Of a DNA stretch of 64,000 nucleotides, positions 8,773 to 17,703 are shown one piece after another. Position 1 is the stretch's first letter. Each line of letters begins with the position of its first letter. The DNA is from Amycolatopsis antarctica (GTDB lineage: Bacteria > Actinomycetota > Actinomycetes > Mycobacteriales > Pseudonocardiaceae), in the NCBI RefSeq assembly GCF_002262875.1, contig NZ_NKYE01000007.1, forward strand, positions 248,001 through 312,000, read 5' to 3'. The position numbers and the translations under genes are program-made. The notes below the pieces were generated by a model. The model saw nothing but the letters and a program-made list of their open reading frames with translations. It searched no databases and was not told the origin of the DNA.

Positions 8773-9462
8773 ATGACCGACCTACCGCTCGCGCTCGTCA
8801 CCGGTGCGACCCGCGGCATCGGCGCCGCCGTCGCCCACGCCCTGTCCCCCACACATCGGGTCCTGCTCGGCGGCCGCGACGCGACCGCGCTCGCCGCGCT
8901 CGCCGAGGAGCTGCCCGGCAGTACCGCCTGGCCGGTCGACCTCACCGACCCGTCGGCGCTACGGGAGGCGGTCGGCGGCATCGAGGAACTGGAGGTGCTG
9001 GTGCATTCCGCCGGGGTGGCCGAACTGGGCACCGTCGCCGAGGCGGAGGCGCAGGCGTGGCGGACGAACTTCGAGGTCAACGTCGTCGCGGTGGCCGAGC
9101 TGACCCGGCTGCTGCTGCCCGCGCTGCGTACCGCGAAGGGTCACGTCGTGCTGATCAACTCCGGCGCCGGATTCACCGCCCGTCCCGGCTGGGGTCCGTA
9201 CGCGGCCAGCAAGTTCGCCCTGCGCGCGTTCGCCGACTCGTTGCGCGCCGAGGAGGAGGGCAACGGCCTGCGTGTCACCTCCGTGCACCCCGGGCGGGTG
9301 GACACCGAGATGCAGCGCGTCATCGTGGCCGGGGAGGGCAGGGACTACGACGGTTCCCGTTTCCTCCGGCCGGACTCGGTGGCCACGGCCGTCGTCGGCG
9401 CGATCACCGCTACCCCGGACGCGCACCCCACCGAACTGGTTCTCCGGCCGAGCGACCGCTGA
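8773..9462 (+). CDS. Short-chain dehydrogenase/reductase (SDR)
   Basis: A 229-residue classical SDR, NAD(P)-dependent, substrate unknown. The nucleotide-binding motif TGATRGIG is at residues 10-17. The serine of the INSGAG segment and the YAASK motif supply the catalytic Ser-Tyr-Lys. VHPGRVDTEM closes the active site as in family members. It is divergent from the ACS transporter, so the pair may share a substrate, but this is weak inference. A damaged copy of its 3' half lies 2 kb downstream at 11466-11623, beyond the HNH endonuclease gene. Confidence 0.9.
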   Translation: MTDLPLALVTGATRGIGAAVAHALSPTHRVLLGGRDATALAALAEELPGSTAWPVDLTDPSALREAVGGIEELEVLVHSAGVAELGTVAEAEAQAWRTNFEVNVVAVAELTRLLLPALRTAKGHVVLINSGAGFTARPGWGPYAASKFALRAFADSLRAEEEGNGLRVTSVHPGRVDTEMQRVIVAGEGRDYDGSRFLRPDSVATAVVGAITATPDAHPTELVLRPSDR

Positions 9463-10117
9463 CCGGGTCCACGGGTTTGCCGCTCGGGTGGGCTTGTTCG
9501 CCTTGCTGCGGTGGGTTTGGCGGCGGGGTACCGGGTTGGCTTCGGCTCCTGGTTCGGGGCGGTTCGGGGCCGGGGTTGGGGGGTATCGGGGTGGTGTCTT
9601 GGGTTTCGGGCTCGCCTTCGGCGCGCCGTGGGTAACTGTCGCTGCGCGGGGCGTTCGCCGTTGATGGTCACCAGCGACAGTTACCCACGGAACGGGTGTG
9701 CTGGTGCTGTCCGGTGCGGTGCGGGTGGGGTGTCGCGTCCGGTTGGGTGTGTCGCGTCCGGGTTCGTACCCCGACTGCCGCGTCCGGTTGTCCTTCGGGG
9801 CCTGCTTGACGGGACGGGTGACGCTGGTCGGTTCGGTGTTGTCGGGTTCCTGGCCGCACGGGGGCTTGGTGCTGGTCGGTTTGGTGCTGTCCGGTTCCCG
9901 GCCGCGCCTACGCGCTGTCATCACCCGGGCCGGGGTCCGGCGGCACTCGTACGGCTCAATCCCCTGCATAGCGCCCTGCGGAGGCGCTATCTGTGGTCGT
10001 TTCTATTGCCCGGGGTCACGTTTTCGTGGAACAGTTTTGCATTAGCGTGATAGGGCCGGGCATGAATGGGACTTTCGCATGCCGGGGTACCTGATGGTGT
10101 TATTTCCACTCTTGTGA
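9463..10117 (+). other. GT-rich intergenic stretch with imperfect repeats
   Basis: No gene can be supported here. The strand shown is rich in G and T, with repeated phrases of the GGTGCTGTCCGGTTCC type. Two 35-base units near 9831-9865 and 9873-9907 (GCTGGTCGGTTYGGTG...TGGCCGC) are near-identical. Open frames on both strands are low-complexity (Pro/Arg/Thr). It contains the inverted repeat listed separately and a small hairpin, ATAGCGCC...GGCGCTAT, near 9968-9990. A more AT-rich stretch (10020-10117) probably holds the promoter of the HNH gene. Confidence 0.6.
9626..9690. repeat. 19-bp perfect inverted repeat upstream of the HNH gene
   Basis: Arms at 9626-9644 (CCGTGGGTAACTGTCGCTG) and 9672-9690 are perfect reverse complements around a 27-nt loop. 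It is too far from the SDR stop (164 bp) for a typical terminator and has no T-run. It could be a structural mark of a mobile or duplicated segment that includes the DUF222/HNH gene, or a bidirectional transcription barrier. Confidence 0.7.
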
Positions 10118-11407
10118 ATGCCCGCTAAAATAAGTGGCATGATCGATGGGGGATCTGTCGAAGTTCAGCTATCCGCGATTCTGGACATGGAATCGCGGGA
10201 AACGGTGCGCGTTGATCACAGCGGTGTGAGTCACGGCGGGCTGCTCGGTGCTGGGCTCGGACGGTTGTCGGGGCGGGGGTTGCTACGGGTGATGCGCGAT
10301 GCCGAGGCCGCGCGCTCCCGTGCGGAAGCTGTGCAGGTGCGGGCGGTGGCCCGCTTCGCTGCCCTGTGCGAAGACCCGCGGGGGGTGGCAACCGAGATCG
10401 CACTGACCTTGGCGGCCACCGAACACCGCGCGCAGCGAATGGTCGCGATGGCACAAGCATTGACCACCCGGCTACCGGAAACCTTGGCGGCGATGGAAAC
10501 CGGCGTCATCGACGCCTACAAAGCCTCCAAAATTGTCGACGCCACCAACCCGCTATCGGACGAGCACGCCGCTGCCGTCGATGCTGCAATGGCTGGTCGA
10601 GTGGATGGTCGGAATCCGTCCAGCATTCGCCGTGCGGTCGTGCGCCAAGTCGCGCACGTTGATCCCGGCGGGCATGCCGAACGAGCCCGGAGACGGCGGC
10701 TGGATCGTAGTGTGCAACTGGTGCATCAGGACGACGCCATGAGCACCCTCATCGCCGACCTGCCCACCGAAACCGCGACCGCCATCTACACCCGTGTGGA
10801 CCGCATCGCCACAACCCTGCGCGGCCGCAGCGAAACCCGCACGCTTGAACAGTTGCGTGCTGACGTGTTCGCCGAACTCTGCCTCGGCCACCGTGTCGTG
10901 GAGTCGCGCACGGAGGTGTTCGTCCACGTCGCCGCCACCACCCTCGCCGAAGCAGACGATCAGCCCGCCGAACTATCCGGCCATGGACCGATACCGGCCT
11001 GGCTCGCCCGGCATCTTGCCCAGAATCCGAACTCCGCGCTGCGCAAGGTAGTCACCGACCCCGTCCACCGAACCGTGCGCGATGTCGGACGCACCCGCTA
11101 CCGACCACCCACCGCGTTGGCCGAACTCATCAAAGTCCGCGACCGCGAATGCCGCATGCCCGGCTGCCACCGACCAACACACCTATCCGACATCGACCAC
11201 ACCACGGAGTGGCAGAGCGGCGGTCACACCAGCGCCGACAACCTCACCAGCCTCTGCCGACGACACCACCAACTCAAAAACACCCCCGGCTGGCACCTCC
11301 ACCAAGACACCACCGGAACCCTCCACATCACCACCCCCACCAGACAACACCACACCAGCCACCCCCAACCCCTCCACCCACCAACCAACCTGCCAGCACC
11401 CTTCTAA
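10118..11407 (+). CDS. DUF222/HNH endonuclease (13E12 repeat-family type)
   Basis: A 429-residue protein with an N-terminal helical DUF222 region (about residues 30-300) and a C-terminal HNH nuclease domain. The zinc-ligand and catalytic pattern is visible: CRMPGCHRP, then SDIDHTTEW and LCRRHHQLKN. The extreme C-terminus is a His/Pro/Thr-rich tail. The family is highly multiplied in actinobacterial genomes (mycobacterial 13E12) and is thought to be selfish or mobile; its function is unproven. The ATG at 10118 is taken, and an ATG seven codons later is an alternative. The 3' third is strongly C/A-biased, unlike its neighbours. Flanking SDR copies suggest rearrangement. Confidence 0.85.
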   Translation: MPAKISGMIDGGSVEVQLSAILDMESRETVRVDHSGVSHGGLLGAGLGRLSGRGLLRVMRDAEAARSRAEAVQVRAVARFAALCEDPRGVATEIALTLAATEHRAQRMVAMAQALTTRLPETLAAMETGVIDAYKASKIVDATNPLSDEHAAAVDAAMAGRVDGRNPSSIRRAVVRQVAHVDPGGHAERARRRRLDRSVQLVHQDDAMSTLIADLPTETATAIYTRVDRIATTLRGRSETRTLEQLRADVFAELCLGHRVVESRTEVFVHVAATTLAEADDQPAELSGHGPIPAWLARHLAQNPNSALRKVVTDPVHRTVRDVGRTRYRPPTALAELIKVRDRECRMPGCHRPTHLSDIDHTTEWQSGGHTSADNLTSLCRRHHQLKNTPGWHLHQDTTGTLHITTPTRQHHTSHPQPLHPPTNLPAPF

Positions 11408-11465
11408 CGCAGGCCCCGAGCACCCGAGCCTGCCGCCGATCGCGCACGCTCTTCATCAGAGAGCC

Positions 11466-11623
11466 GCGTCGTGCCGATCAACTTCGGCGACGGACTCACC
11501 GCGCGTCGCGGTTGGGTCCGTACGCGGCCAGCCGGTTCGCCCTGCACGTGTTCGGCGACTTGTTGCGCGCCAAGGGCAAGGGCCCGCGCGTCACCGCAGT
11601 GCACCCGGCCGAGCGGCCGCTGA
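11466..11623 (+). pseudogene. Decayed 3' fragment of the SDR gene
   Basis: This stretch aligns with the SDR gene at 8773-9462. INSGAGFTARPG becomes INFGDGLTARRG, and WGPYAASKFALRAF becomes LGPYAASRFALHVF. VHPG matches VHPA. A one-base loss near 11512-11515 (GGCTGGGG versus GGTTGGG) shifts the frame. About 155 bp are then missing, so that the GTGCACCC end joins directly to the last codons (GGCCGAGCGGCCGCTGA). The 5' half is absent. It is therefore a nonfunctional remnant of a duplicate. Confidence 0.85.
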
Positions 11624-11632
11624 CGGGGAACG

Positions 11633-12667
11633 TCACAGGTCCACGGTTCCGGGTCGGTGTGGGGCGAGGGCTTCGATCAGCCCGCCGTCGAGGTCCTCCC
11701 GCAGCGAGACGTTGAGGTCGCGAAGTCCGCCGCCGAGGAGGCCGTTCTCGTCGAAAGGGCAATCGCGCCTGCGGAACCGGACGCCCGGCAGGTGGGGCAT
11801 TTCGAAGGTGAGGTCGACCATGACGTCCCCGGACGCGATATCGCCGTGCACGGTCAGTTCCGCGCGTTCGGCACCCGCTTCCCGCAGGGTGCGCAGATCG
11901 CCGAGCGAGTAGGTCAGGTAGGTAGACAGTTCCTGTTGCCTGCGTACCGCGTGTTCCCGGCCGAGCGGTCTGGGACGGCACAGGTCGGTGATGTCCAACG
12001 GCGGCACGAACCGCGGAGCCAGGCCCGCCGGGCGGGGCAGGACGAACCACAACTGGGCCTCCGGCGCGAAGTCCCAGGGCCGCTTGGCCGCCCGCTGGAC
12101 ACACGCCACGGCCAGATCGGCTCCCAGCGTGGCGAGCGAGGTGACCGACCCCGGCGACGGAATCTCCAGTTCGCGCACGGCACCCTCGGCATCGGTCAGC
12201 GACACCCTCGCCGACACCGAGCACTGCCCGACAGTCGCTTCCGCTGCCCAGACGTGACCGTCACCGGCCTCGATCCGCCGGTTCGCCGAGCCGAAGAACC
12301 GTCGGTGCACCCACCGGCCCGGGGTGTCCGGCCGCGTCTCCGGCAGCGTCCCGGTCGCGTACCGCAGGCGACCATCGGCATCCACGTCGAGGGTGACGCC
12401 GATACCGCCGGGCAGATCCTGGACCACCAACTCGTCCTCAACCGGCAAAACGCGCCGGTTCGGCCACTCCCACGTCTCCGGCGCCGGAGCGTCCGCCGCC
12501 CAGGAGACCACGTCGAGGACCTGGCCGGACACGCTCAGGCTCACCGCGACCGGCTGCGACCGGTCCACAGCGACGAAGTACGTCCGCAGCCGGGTCACGT
12601 ACCAGGGAGCGAAAGCACGAGGCGGCGGCCGGACCATCCGCGAGCCCACCGAGCCGGATCCCTCCAT
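11633..12667 (-). CDS. Conserved-looking protein of unknown function
   Basis: A 344-residue protein that I do not recognise. It has no signal peptide or membrane segment. The sequence is rich in beta-strand-like segments with regular Trp/Phe spacing (for example WVHRRFFGSANRRIEAGDGH and PHLPGVRFRRRDCPF), suggesting a compact soluble fold. Codon bias is typical of real genes on this strand, whereas the overlapping opposite frame reads as low-complexity. It lies just before (tandem to) DUF2332, with 48 bp between. The start is ATG at 12667; upstream there are two TGTACGA repeats. Possible role: none assignable. Confidence 0.65.
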   Translation of the reverse strand: MEGSGSVGSRMVRPPPRAFAPWYVTRLRTYFVAVDRSQPVAVSLSVSGQVLDVVSWAADAPAPETWEWPNRRVLPVEDELVVQDLPGGIGVTLDVDADGRLRYATGTLPETRPDTPGRWVHRRFFGSANRRIEAGDGHVWAAEATVGQCSVSARVSLTDAEGAVRELEIPSPGSVTSLATLGADLAVACVQRAAKRPWDFAPEAQLWFVLPRPAGLAPRFVPPLDITDLCRPRPLGREHAVRRQQELSTYLTYSLGDLRTLREAGAERAELTVHGDIASGDVMVDLTFEMPHLPGVRFRRRDCPFDENGLLGGGLRDLNVSLREDLDGGLIEALAPHRPGTVDL

Positions 12668-12715
12668 TCAGCACAGTGTACGAGCGAATGTACGACCGAT
12701 CGCGCCGCTCGCGCC

Positions 12716-13759
12716 CTATGCCAGCCACGCCAGCATGCGGCCCCGGGACCAGCAGCGGCCGATCGCCTCGGCGTGCGGAGCCGACCGGTCGAACATCACC
12801 AGGCCGAGGATGCTGTGGCCGGAGGCGGGACGGTCGCCGAGTGTCGGTACCGACGGAGCGACCCCGACGCCCTCCGCCGACACCCACGCCACCCTCCGCC
12901 CGCCCGCCGCCTCGCCCAAACGAAGCAAGAAACGCAGACGGCCCTCGGGTGGGAAACGCGACAGCGCCCACGTGCTGGTGACCACGGGCAAGGCGTCCCC
13001 GGGGACCAGGGCGAACGCCTCGGACAGCAGCTCGGCGGCATCCCCTCGCAGCAGCAGCGGCGGGTCCGAGGCCGCCAGCGCCAGTTCCGCCTCGAGCCTC
13101 GCGGCCCGCTCCGGCTGGTCCGGCGCCAGGCAGGCACGCAACCACCGGGCCTGCTCCGGATCGGTCACGTCGAGCGGATCGAGGTCGATGCCGATCCGGG
13201 CGACGACCCCGGGCATCGTCCTGGACGGGACCGGCCGGCCCCCGACGAGCGTGCAGGACTGCCGCACCGGAGACGAGGGCGCACCCACTGCCGGGCCGCC
13301 GTCGTAGCTGATCCCGACGCGATCGACGTTCAGGTTGAGTCCGGCCGAACAGCCCACGTCGATCAGCCCGACCGCGTTCGCGCCCGCCCGGCCCGCCGCC
13401 TCGGCGATCGCCGGGTACAGCACGGCGCAGTGCCCGGTCTCGTTCGTGCGCGTGCGCCCTCGCGTGGCGACCTCGGCCACCGCGCCGGTCATCCGCAGCA
13501 GGGTGTCGATCGCCGCGCCGGCGGCGGCATCCCCGTCCCCGGCGGCGTAGACCGCGGCGAGCGCGGGGGCGTGACCGGCGAGGGCGAGGTCATGCAGCGC
13601 GGCGAGGATCACCGTGGGGTGCCGCCTGCGCGCGGGCACCGTCTCGATCGCACCCAGCGCCTCGTCCGACTCGCTCAGCGCGAGGGTCAGGCGTTCGTAC
13701 AACGGCGAGGTCCCGCCCGTGCCGAAGCGGCGGTACGTCCGAGCCAGGCTGCCTGGCAT
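12716..13759 (-). CDS. DUF2332 family protein
   Basis: A 347-residue member of DUF2332, a family of unknown function common in actinobacteria. Near residue 135 the segment IDVGCSAGLNLNVDR resembles the glycine-rich SAM-binding loop of methyltransferases. Later GDALPVVTSTWALSRFP fits the strand-4 region of that fold, so a methyltransferase-like activity is plausible but unproven. It sits 17 bp downstream of the amidohydrolase gene and probably shares its transcript. Confidence 0.85.
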   Translation of the reverse strand: MPGSLARTYRRFGTGGTSPLYERLTLALSESDEALGAIETVPARRRHPTVILAALHDLALAGHAPALAAVYAAGDGDAAAGAAIDTLLRMTGAVAEVATRGRTRTNETGHCAVLYPAIAEAAGRAGANAVGLIDVGCSAGLNLNVDRVGISYDGGPAVGAPSSPVRQSCTLVGGRPVPSRTMPGVVARIGIDLDPLDVTDPEQARWLRACLAPDQPERAARLEAELALAASDPPLLLRGDAAELLSEAFALVPGDALPVVTSTWALSRFPPEGRLRFLLRLGEAAGGRRVAWVSAEGVGVAPSVPTLGDRPASGHSILGLVMFDRSAPHAEAIGRCWSRGRMLAWLA

Positions 13760-13776
13760 CCAGGTTCCCGGCCGCC

Positions 13777-15090
13777 CTAACCGCGGAGCCGGGCGGCGAT
13801 CCGGCCCACCTCGGCCTGCGCGGCGGCGCGGTCGACCCTCGTCGACTCACCGCCGCCGACGACCTGCTCGCCCGCAACCCAGACGTCACGCACCCGCCGC
13901 GAACCGGCCGCCCACACCAGGTTCGACAGCAGTTGTCCGTCCGGGGCGTCCAAACCGGTGGCGAAGGCCGGCTCGTCGACGTCGATGTGCACCAGATCCG
14001 CCCAGCGGCCCGGTTCCAGTGCGCCGATGTCCGGCCGGCCGAGCGCCTCCGCGCCACCACGGGTGGCCAGCAGCAGCGCGTCGGCGGCGGTCAGCGCTGT
14101 GGAGTCCTGTGTGGACAGACGTGCCAGCATGGTGGCGAGCTGGATCTCCTCCCACAGGTCCAGATCGTCGTTGCTGGCCGGGCCGTCCGTGCCGAGACCG
14201 ACCGGCACCGAGGCCGCGCGCAGGTCGGTCAGCCGCGCGATCCCCGAGGCCAGCTTCGAGTTCGACCCGGGGCAGTGCGCCGTCCCGACGCCGTACTTCG
14301 CGAACAACGCGATGTCCACATCGGACAGATGGACGGTGTGCGCGGCGAGCACCCGGTTGTCCAGCATGCCCACCTTCTCCAGCAGCAGCGGCACCGATCC
14401 GTGTTCGGTGCGCTGCTTGACGTCCTCGTCCGGCGCCTCCGCCACGTGGATCTGCACCAGCGCGTCCCGTTCGGCCGCAGCCTCCGCGGTGAGCCGCAGG
14501 GCCTTCTCCGGCAGGGTGTACGCCGAATGCGGGCCGTAGGTCACCTCGACCCGGTCACCCGGTCCGTACACCCGGCCGTCCCGGTCGATCCAGGCGTCGA
14601 TGTCGCGCAGCATCGCCAGCCAGTCCAGCCCGGGCAGGTCCATGATCGGGGCGCCGATCAGCGTGCGGCCACCGGTGGTCAGCACCGCCTCGGCCACCTG
14701 CTCGCCGTGGAAGTACATCTCCGCGCTGGTGGTGACCCCGTGCCGCAGCATCTCCACCGAGCCGAGCAACATCCCGGCGCGCACGTCCTCGGCGCGCAGC
14801 TTCGCCTCGGCGGGCCAGATGATCTCGCGCAGCCAGCGCAGCAGCGGCAGCTCACCGCCCATACCGCGCAACAGCACCATCGGGCTGTGCGCGTGCGCGT
14901 TGATCAGGCCGGGCAGCAGAATTCCGGGCAGGTCGGTGACCAGCGCGCCTTCCAGTGCGGGCGCCTCGGCGGCCGGGCCGCAGTGGGTGATCCGGCCGTC
15001 CGCACCGATGTCGACGACGGCATCCCGCAGCACGGAACAGGCCGGGTCGGCGGGCAGGACGATAGGGGCACGGAGACGGCGCGAGGTCAT
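13777..15090 (-). CDS. Amidohydrolase, MTA/SAH deaminase-like (cytosine deaminase superfamily)
   Basis: A 437-residue metal-dependent hydrolase. The first metal ligands are in NAHAHSP (HxH). QIHVAE, HTVHL, HCPGSNSKL and LGTDGPASN supply the remaining ligands and catalytic acids of the SsnA/MtaD/AtzA group. These enzymes deaminate purine-like or triazine rings, such as methylthioadenosine, S-adenosylhomocysteine, 8-oxoguanine or guanine. The exact substrate is not decidable here. The N-terminal beta-sandwich region and the C-terminal GRWADLVHIDVD are also typical. It is tightly linked to the DUF2332 gene downstream. Confidence 0.88.
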   Translation of the reverse strand: MTSRRLRAPIVLPADPACSVLRDAVVDIGADGRITHCGPAAEAPALEGALVTDLPGILLPGLINAHAHSPMVLLRGMGGELPLLRWLREIIWPAEAKLRAEDVRAGMLLGSVEMLRHGVTTSAEMYFHGEQVAEAVLTTGGRTLIGAPIMDLPGLDWLAMLRDIDAWIDRDGRVYGPGDRVEVTYGPHSAYTLPEKALRLTAEAAAERDALVQIHVAEAPDEDVKQRTEHGSVPLLLEKVGMLDNRVLAAHTVHLSDVDIALFAKYGVGTAHCPGSNSKLASGIARLTDLRAASVPVGLGTDGPASNDDLDLWEEIQLATMLARLSTQDSTALTAADALLLATRGGAEALGRPDIGALEPGRWADLVHIDVDEPAFATGLDAPDGQLLSNLVWAAGSRRVRDVWVAGEQVVGGGESTRVDRAAAQAEVGRIAARLRG

Positions 15091-15112
15091 CGCTGCATAC
15101 TGCCCGGCCCGC

Positions 15113-15766
15113 TCAGTCCTCGTCCAACAGCCCGCCCCGCCAGGCCCAGGCGGCGATCTCCACCCTGTTGCGGGCGCCCAGTTTCGCCTGCACCGAGGCG
15201 AGATGCGTCTTCACCGTGGACAGCGACAGGTACAGGTCACTGCCGATCTCGCCGTTGGTCAGCCCGCGCGCCGCCGCCCGGACCACGTCCAGTTCGCGCG
15301 TGGTCAGCGGTTCCTGCGGCTGCTCGACCTCCTTCACCGGCTTGCCCTCGAAGTGCCGCAGCAGCCGGACGGTGATCTGCGGCGAGACCAGCGCGTCGCC
15401 CCGGTCGGCCGCGCGCACCGCCTCGATCAGCAGCGCCGGACCCGCGTCCTTGAGCAGGAACCCGCTCGCCCCACCGGCCAGCGCCGCGTGCACGTACTCG
15501 TCCAGGTCGAAGGTCGTCACCACCACGACCTTCAGCGGATCGGTCACGTCCGCGCCGGCGAGCTGCCGGGTGACCTCCAGCCCGTCCATCCCGGGCATCC
15601 GGATGTCCAGCAGGCACACGTCCGGCCGCAGCTCCCTGGCCTGCCGGACCGCCTCGACACCGTCGGCGACATCGGCGACCACCTGGATGTCGGACTGCGC
15701 GTCCAGAATCATCCGGAAGCCCATCCGCACCATCTCCTGGTCATCGGCGATCAGGACACGGATCAC
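15113..15766 (-). CDS. NarL/LuxR-family response regulator
   Basis: A 217-residue regulator with a canonical receiver domain: acidic pair in IADDQE, phosphoacceptor Asp in LLDIRMPG, the Thr in VVTTFD and the Lys in FLLKDAG. It ends in a LuxR helix-turn-helix (LTTRELDVVRAAARGLTNGEI, then SLSTVKTHLASVQAKLGARN). The GTG start at 15766 overlaps the kinase stop as GTGA, indicating translational coupling. It presumably controls the divergent ABC exporter at 17704-20627, as is common for this arrangement. Confidence 0.94.
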   Translation of the reverse strand: MIRVLIADDQEMVRMGFRMILDAQSDIQVVADVADGVEAVRQARELRPDVCLLDIRMPGMDGLEVTRQLAGADVTDPLKVVVVTTFDLDEYVHAALAGGASGFLLKDAGPALLIEAVRAADRGDALVSPQITVRLLRHFEGKPVKEVEQPQEPLTTRELDVVRAAARGLTNGEIGSDLYLSLSTVKTHLASVQAKLGARNRVEIAAWAWRGGLLDED

Positions 15767-17499
15767 TGCTCCCCCTCGGGTTTCACGGTCTCGCACGGCA
15801 ACCAGGCCTCGACCAGCCAGCCACCGTCGGCGTGCGGGCCCGCCGACAGCCTGCCGTCGAGCAACTCGACCCGTTCCCGCATGCCGACCAGACCGTACCC
15901 ACCGGACCCACCGGGCGCCGCCCGGCCGCCCGGTCCCGGTGCGGGGTCGTCGTTGTGGATCCGGACGTGCAGCTCGTCGCCGATCGGGCTGACCGCCACC
16001 CTGGCCACCGTGGCCCCCGGCGCGTGCTTGCCGACGTTGGTCAGCGACTCCTGCACGATCCGCAGGGTCGACCGGGCGACCTCCTGCGGGATCGCGTCCG
16101 GCAGGTCCACCGTCACCTCCGTCGGTACGCCGAGGCTGGCCGTCTCGACCAGCCTGCGCAGATCGGCGGTGAGGTCGGTGGTGGCCTGCTCGCTGATGGT
16201 CGTGGTCCCGGCGGGCGGTTCGCCACGCATGCTGCCGACCAGTCGCCGCATCGCGCCGAGCGCCTCGGTTCCGGCCGTCTCGATCCGGCCCAGCGCGTCG
16301 ACCGCGGCGCTCGGGTCGGTGCCGGACACCATCTGCGCCGCCTGCGCCTGCACCACGATGCCGGTCACGTGATGCGCGACGACGTCGTGCAGCTCCCTGG
16401 CCAGTGCCATCCGTTCCGCCGTCTGCGCATCGGTCACCGCTGACTCCACGGTCTTCCGACGCTCCGAATCGCGGCTGCGCAGGAACAGCCCGAAGGCCAC
16501 CGAGATGCCGAGCAGCAGCGATGCCGACACGGCCAGCGGCTCCAGGCTGCGTGGAGTGGTGGCGGCGGCGCAGTAGGCGACCAGCGCCGACAGCGCCGCG
16601 ATGTAGGCCAGGGCACGATAGGCGCTCACCTTGCGCACCAGGGCGACGACCACCGCCATCCCGGCGAGCACCTGCGTCGGCGGGATGCCCGCGGCGGCGC
16701 TGTACGCAGAGTCGTCGGTCACCACCGTGATCACGACGGCACCGAACATCGCGACTCCGACGCCCATCGCGCCGCGTTCCGCGTACCGGCTGGCCAGCAC
16801 CGCCGCGGTCGCCGACACCACCGAGGTCAGCACGACCACCAAGCCGAGCAGGCTGCCGTCGAACACCGACGTCAGCTCGACGAACAGCAGGACCGAGAAG
16901 ATGCCGATCAGCGGCCACTGGTCGCGCAGCAGTTCCGCGCCGAAACCCTGCGCGGGCCTCGGCGCGTCCGGAGCGCGCAGTCGGATACCGGTGATCACCG
17001 CGGCGAGTAGCAGCACCGAGCCGGCGGCGAGGCTGATTATGTGGTCGAAGCCCTGCCAGTTCAGGTTCGGCGGCCGGTACTCGGTGGCGAAGAGCGCGAC
17101 GGAGACGAGCCCGCCGATCGCGCCGACGGCGAACAGTGGCCGCACCAGCCGGGCGCACTGGGTGACCAGGATGAACCCCGCCACGGTCTCGCCGAAGGTG
17201 ATGTTGCGCAGCAGTGTCGGAAACGCTCGTACCTCGGCGTCGTTCAGCAGCACCGTCGACGCGCCGAGCAGAACCACCGCCGTCACCGCCGCCGCCAGCG
17301 GAGCCGACCGGGACCAGAGCGCACATGCCGCCAGGGCCAGCGAGCCCGGCAGCAGCAGCACGCCGCGCCCGACGGAGCTGCCCGTCGTCAGCACGATCAG
17401 CAGGTCGCACACCACCGCCGCGAGCAGCACTACACCGGGGATGCCGAGCCACTGCACCACCGACGAGGGACGCACGGACGGATTCTTCACAGAGGGCAC
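15763..17499 (-). CDS. Sensor histidine kinase (HisKA_3 type, multi-pass membrane)
   Basis: A 578-residue kinase. The first about 340 residues hold many hydrophobic segments, giving a membrane-embedded sensor without a large extracellular loop. The phosphoacceptor region is ALARELHDVVAHHVTG, and the ATPase domain contains IVQESLTNVGKHAPGA and the glycine-rich GGYGLVGMRERV. Start GTG at 17499 follows a CTGGAG sequence; a second GTG nine bases later is possible. It partners the overlapping response regulator. Membrane-embedded kinases beside ABC exporters often sense cell-wall-active peptides, but the stimulus here is unknown. Confidence 0.92.
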   Translation of the reverse strand: MPSVKNPSVRPSSVVQWLGIPGVVLLAAVVCDLLIVLTTGSSVGRGVLLLPGSLALAACALWSRSAPLAAAVTAVVLLGASTVLLNDAEVRAFPTLLRNITFGETVAGFILVTQCARLVRPLFAVGAIGGLVSVALFATEYRPPNLNWQGFDHIISLAAGSVLLLAAVITGIRLRAPDAPRPAQGFGAELLRDQWPLIGIFSVLLFVELTSVFDGSLLGLVVVLTSVVSATAAVLASRYAERGAMGVGVAMFGAVVITVVTDDSAYSAAAGIPPTQVLAGMAVVVALVRKVSAYRALAYIAALSALVAYCAAATTPRSLEPLAVSASLLLGISVAFGLFLRSRDSERRKTVESAVTDAQTAERMALARELHDVVAHHVTGIVVQAQAAQMVSGTDPSAAVDALGRIETAGTEALGAMRRLVGSMRGEPPAGTTTISEQATTDLTADLRRLVETASLGVPTEVTVDLPDAIPQEVARSTLRIVQESLTNVGKHAPGATVARVAVSPIGDELHVRIHNDDPAPGPGGRAAPGGSGGYGLVGMRERVELLDGRLSAGPHADGGWLVEAWLPCETVKPEGEQ

Positions 17500-17559
17500 T
17501 CCAGCGACGGTAGGCGATCCTGCATGGTGCGCGACCCGGCCGGTCAGTCATTCGGCACT

Positions 17560-17573
17560 CGGCCGATCGGCCG
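17560..17573. promoter_or_regulatory. GC-rich palindrome in the kinase/exporter intergenic region
   Basis: CGGCCGATCGGCCG is a perfect 14-bp palindrome within the 204-bp divergent region between the histidine kinase and the ABC exporter. It might be an operator of the two-component system, but short GC palindromes are frequent in such genomes, so support is weak. Confidence 0.3.
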
Positions 17574-17703
17574 ACCGGCCGGGCCCGCTGCCGACCGTCT
17601 GCCCGAGGTGCCAGTACGGCCCGGCGCGCGATGGTTCTCGGCAGGTCAGCAACGACAGCGAAATCCCGGGACGCCGATCCCGGTGTGAGAGAGGAAGTAC
17701 CTG

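Noticed and set aside
8959..9969. Minus-strand frame across the SDR gene and GT-rich region
   Set aside because: Low-complexity Pro/Thr/Arg composition, antisense to the SDR gene, and no ribosome-binding site.
11657..13780. Long plus-strand open frame of about 700 codons
   Set aside because: It lies antisense to two good minus-strand genes (unknown protein and DUF2332). Its product is Arg/Gly/Pro-rich low complexity, as expected for a shadow frame in GC-rich DNA.
17560..17573. Strong claim of a two-component operator at the GC palindrome
   Set aside because: Palindromes of CGGCCG type are expected by chance in this base composition, so it is kept only as a low-confidence site.
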